From an uncultured Lachnospiraceae bacterium (GTDB lineage: Bacteria > Bacillota > Clostridia > Lachnospirales > Lachnospiraceae), in assembly GCA_910585075.1 (NCBI GenBank), contig CAJUED010000042.1:1-35302 (forward strand): a stretch of 35,302 nucleotides of DNA, written 5' to 3'. The translations under genes and the position numbers were made by a program. The notes under the pieces were generated by a model, which saw only the letters and a program-made list of their open reading frames with translations, did no database searches and was not told the DNA's origin. This document shows positions 33,005 to 35,302 of the stretch, one piece after another; position 1 is the first letter of the stretch; the number at the start of each line of letters is the position of its first letter.

Positions 33005-33035
33005 TAGTTTTTTCACATACAAAGATTTTTATTCG
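33005..33035 (-). promoter_or_regulatory. Sigma-G-like promoter for spoVAD
   Basis: On the - strand CGAATA (33030-33035), an 18-bp spacer and AAAACTA (33005-33011), close to the forespore sigma-G consensus (GAATA, then CATACTA). It lies 30 bases from the start codon. Confidence 0.45.
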
Positions 33036-33083
33036 TTTTGATAGATGCTTTTGTTATGAAAGAATGAAATGTAAAGCAGATAT

Positions 33084-33114
33084 AGAATAGATAAAAAGTG
33101 GAAAGGCCATAATA
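33084..33114 (+). promoter_or_regulatory. Sigma-G-like promoter for spoVAA-spoVAB
   Basis: AGAATA (33084-33089), an 18-bp spacer and CATAATA (33108-33114), a good match to the sigma-F/sigma-G forespore consensus. It is about 50 bases before the spoVAA start. Confidence 0.6.
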
Positions 33115-33166
33115 AGCTTAAATTCGGGATAATCTGGTTTTGAGTCCCATAAGGATGGAGGTCAAA

Positions 33167-33793
33167 ATGGCAAGTGTGGTTTTATATTTAAAAGCGGAAC
33201 AGAATGCCGAGGTGATGAACCCGCAAGTGTGTGTGAAGGACATTGCCTCCGTCTATTGTTCGGATAAGTCAATATGTGCAAAGGCAAAATCCCTGAAAGT
33301 GCATCAGTTCCATGAAAAGGAAAGGAAGCGGCAGGTGATCAGCATTTTAAAGGTAATTGAGCTGATTGAAAAGGAATGCGCCGGCGTGTCTGTGGAGAGC
33401 CTTGGGGAAAATGCAACTTTGATTGAATGGGTTAACGTAAACAGGCACAAAGGCTTGATGCAGTGGATAAAAATGGCATTTGTGGCGGCAATCAGCTTCT
33501 TCGGTACAGGGTTTACGATAATGGCTTTTCATAATGACATCAGCATCAACAAAATATTCTCCAAAGTATATGAGATGGTTATGGGGTACCCGGCCGACGG
33601 TTACAGTATACTGGAGGTGTCTTATTCTATTGGCCTTGCAATCGGTATTATATTATTTTTCAATCATGTAGGCGGCAGGAGGATTACCAAGGATCCTACG
33701 CCTATCGAGGTGGAGATGCGGGTATATGAGACGGATGTAAATAAGGCGCTGATTGAGACGGCGGACAGGGAGGGGGAAACAATAGATGTCTGA
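33167..33793 (+). CDS. spoVAA: Stage V sporulation protein AA
   Basis: A 208-residue protein. The N-terminal soluble part (VVLYLKAEQNAEVMNPQVCVKDIASVYC split over residues 4-31) is typical of SpoVAA, and two membrane segments follow at about residues 104-122 and 147-165. It is a component of the dipicolinate channel complex. The ATG at 33167 has GGAGG six bases upstream (33157-33161); the longer frame from 33140 is rejected for that reason. Its 3' end overlaps spoVAB by eight bases, which indicates coupled translation. Confidence 0.92.
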   Translation: MASVVLYLKAEQNAEVMNPQVCVKDIASVYCSDKSICAKAKSLKVHQFHEKERKRQVISILKVIELIEKECAGVSVESLGENATLIEWVNVNRHKGLMQWIKMAFVAAISFFGTGFTIMAFHNDISINKIFSKVYEMVMGYPADGYSILEVSYSIGLAIGIILFFNHVGGRRITKDPTPIEVEMRVYETDVNKALIETADREGETIDV

Positions 33794-34295
33794 TCAATTT
33801 ATATTTTTCAAGCAGATTTTTTTGGGAATATGCGGATTGAGCTTTGGATTTCTGGCCTCCGCCGGCGTGTTTACGGTGCTGGTCTCCGTGGGGCTTATTC
33901 CAAGGTTTGCAGGGAAAATGCATGTGGCAAAGAAGGTATTTGCCCTGGAGGAGGCAGTGATTTTCGGGACTATAAGCGGCAGCTTTCTAAGTGTCTTTTC
34001 CGAGTATGGAAATTTGGGGGGCTTTATTCTTTCCAAAGAAATTTTTGGGGATCACACAGTATTGATATGGAAGTGGGTGGGGCAGATTGGGCTGGCTTTT
34101 GGCGGCATATTTGCAGGAATGTTTGTAGGCTGCCTGGCCCTTGCCATAGCAGAAATGCTGAATTCCATTCCTATTTTTGCAAGGCGGATCGGATTCAGGC
34201 ATGGGCTTGGAGTGGCGGTCAGTGCGGCGGCGCTGGGGAAGGTAGCCGGGAGCCTGATTTACTTTATAAAAGGAATCTACACATCCGGCCTATGA
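33786..34295 (+). CDS. spoVAB: Stage V sporulation protein AB
   Basis: A 169-residue protein with about four membrane helices (for example IFLGICGLSFGFLASAGVF at residues 11-29 and GLAFGGIFAGMFVGCLAL near 101-118). It has the SpoVAB segments GLIPRFAGKMH and SIPIFARRIGF. It is translationally coupled to spoVAA. The expected spoVAC, E and F genes do not follow within the window, so the spoVA set is split in this genome or partly lost. Confidence 0.92.
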   Translation: MSDQFIFFKQIFLGICGLSFGFLASAGVFTVLVSVGLIPRFAGKMHVAKKVFALEEAVIFGTISGSFLSVFSEYGNLGGFILSKEIFGDHTVLIWKWVGQIGLAFGGIFAGMFVGCLALAIAEMLNSIPIFARRIGFRHGLGVAVSAAALGKVAGSLIYFIKGIYTSGL

Positions 34296-34395
34296 CTTCC
34301 AAAGAGTAGCGGACTGAAAGAGAAATTTTAAATTGGGCAGGGTATTGTAAATTTGTGGAAAGCCTATTAAAATAGATGGGAATGGAGGAATGGAC

Positions 34396-34626
34396 ATGCG
34401 GCAGATGGAATTTAAAATGGAACGCCCCGGCCTTTTGAAGGAGGGGGATGAGATTACGGTGACAGAGGGATTGCTGCCAAGTAACTATTATTATACCATT
34501 GACCCGTCTCTGGCCATGTCAGGCAATGTGCCTTTCCGGGAGCGTATGCTTGCGAGAAAAGGCAGGGTTGTCAGTATTATCCAAAACGAGCGAGGCTTTT
34601 ACGTAACAGCAGAATTTGAGGAGTGA
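34396..34626 (+). CDS. Small hypothetical protein
   Basis: A 76-residue protein with no membrane segment. It looks like a small beta-rich domain (LKEGDEITVTEGLLPSNYYY, then GRVVSIIQNERGFYVTAEFEE). The ATG at 34396 has GGAGG seven bases upstream; the ATG at 34390 is too close to it. I do not recognise the family. It lies about 100 bases after spoVAB and about 100 bases before the RidA gene. Confidence 0.65.
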   Translation: MRQMEFKMERPGLLKEGDEITVTEGLLPSNYYYTIDPSLAMSGNVPFRERMLARKGRVVSIIQNERGFYVTAEFEE

Positions 34627-34726
34627 TGGACGCGCAAGGTTCAAATAGAGCTAAATGAACCGGACGACCTGCTGCTCAAAAAACAAAAAGCGGAGAAAAG
34701 AAATGCAAAGAAATGGAGGAAAGATT

Positions 34727-35101
34727 ATGTTAACAAAGGTATCAACAACGAAGGCACCTGCAGCAATCGGTCCTTATTCTCAGGGAATTATAGCAAACGG
34801 CTTTCTGTTTGCGTCAGGCCAGATTCCGATTGTCCCTGAAAGCGGAGAGATTGCTGAGGGAGACATTAATGTTCAGGCGGAGCAGGTGATGAAAAATGTG
34901 AGCGAAATTTTAAAAGAGGCAGGGACAGAGTTTGAAAATGTGGTAAAGACCACCTGCTTTTTGGCAGATATGGCTGATTTCGCTGCTTTTAACAGTGTGT
35001 ATGAAAAGTATTTTACGGGGAAACCTGCCCGCAGCTGCGTTGCAGTTAAGACACTTCCGAAGAATGTGCTCTGTGAGGTGGAGGTTATCGCAACGGTGTA
35101 A
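34727..35101 (+). CDS. ridA: RidA-family enamine/imine deaminase
   Basis: A 124-residue protein of normal family length. Typical segments are APAAIGPYSQGI (residues 10-21), GFLFASGQIPIVPESGEI and the C-terminal ARSCVAVKTLPKNVLCEVEVIA, with the Arg that binds the substrate carboxylate. It hydrolyses reactive 2-aminoacrylate-type enamines produced by PLP enzymes such as threonine dehydratase. Start 34727 has GGAGGA upstream; the in-frame extension to 34655 is not supported. Confidence 0.95.
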   Translation: MLTKVSTTKAPAAIGPYSQGIIANGFLFASGQIPIVPESGEIAEGDINVQAEQVMKNVSEILKEAGTEFENVVKTTCFLADMADFAAFNSVYEKYFTGKPARSCVAVKTLPKNVLCEVEVIATV

Positions 35102-35228
35102 CTGTTCGGCAGAATTTTGACCGGCATACAGGCTTTTGCCGGGTGAACAGGAAGGCAGAGAGACAGTCTGCATTTGCTGTTCCGGAAAATGATGATTGGA
35201 TAAAATAAGACAGGGAAAGAGGTTACAT

Positions 35229-35302
35229 ATGGAAAAGAAATCTATGGACGGAAGTCCTATGGGTAGAAGCCCTATGGGAAGCAGTCTGTTGCTGTTTTTG
35301 AC
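35229..35302 (+). CDS. N-terminal fragment of a gene cut by the window end
   Basis: An ATG with AAAGAGG upstream opens a frame that runs to the window end. The 24 visible residues have a repetitive MDGSPMGRSPMGSS stretch and then begin a hydrophobic segment (LLLFL), so a membrane protein is likely. The family cannot be told. Confidence 0.5.
   Translation, partial: MEKKSMDGSPMGRSPMGSSLLLFL

Overview
The window looks like a chromosomal segment from a spore-forming, Gram-positive anaerobe of the Lachnospiraceae (Clostridia). This rests on the DUF5716-type Hsp70-like gene set, the spoVA sporulation genes, the rho-rpmE-DUF1385-prmC-prfA gene order, strong GGAGG ribosome-binding sites, and a CptIN-type toxin-antitoxin locus, a type best known from this family. 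Most genes are on the + strand. I could run no database search, so family names come from motif recognition.

Layout. (1) 94-3605: a three-gene set of unknown function, comprising an Hsp70/actin-fold protein, a TPR-like protein and a coiled-coil membrane protein. (2) 3861-6548: a polar amino acid ABC importer (lipoprotein, permease, ATPase), with a 37-bp tandem repeat between permease and ATPase. (3) 6693-10502: purine genes purC and purB, then a PurF-like protein that lacks the glutaminase cysteine. (4) 10607-16278: a 153-bp nested inverted-repeat element, then rho, rpmE, a DUF1385 gene, prmC and prfA, a translation/termination block. (5) 16426-18979: a deleted AAA-ATPase-like pseudogene, a zinc-ribbon protein, then a structured leader ahead of a ferritin-like gene and a FadR/GntR regulator. 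(6) 19303-23868: a sugar-acid catabolic set (GntP permease, IlvD/Edd dehydratase, PfkB-type KDG kinase). It probably imports an aldonate, dehydrates it to 2-keto-3-deoxygluconate and phosphorylates it; the aldolase is not in the window.

(7) 23930-24636: a type III (protein-RNA) toxin-antitoxin locus of the CptIN type. It has a consensus promoter, two 45-nt antitoxin RNA repeats that each fold as an H-type pseudoknot with compensatory changes between copies, an intrinsic terminator, and a CptN/ToxN-family toxin gene. The toxin reading frame is broken by two single-base shifts, the first at a T run and the second at A runs, that cancel each other. This is the most notable system in the window.

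(8) 24927-31936: a threonine aldolase (- strand), an SDR oxidoreductase, two consecutive MATE exporters, a membrane-anchored endonuclease/exonuclease/phosphatase-fold protein (- strand) and a membrane protein with a degenerate GGDEF domain. (9) 31938-34295: spoVAD (- strand) and spoVAA-spoVAB (+ strand) diverge from a region with two facing sigma-G-like promoters. (10) 34396-35302: a small unknown protein, a RidA-family deaminase and the first codons of a truncated gene.

Stretches without genes of more than about 300 bases (10503-10986, 12826-13200, 16279-16718, 17178-17481, 18980-19302) and the 290-base gap 24637-24926 are covered by the promoters, terminators, repeats and pseudogene listed; where nothing is listed I saw nothing.
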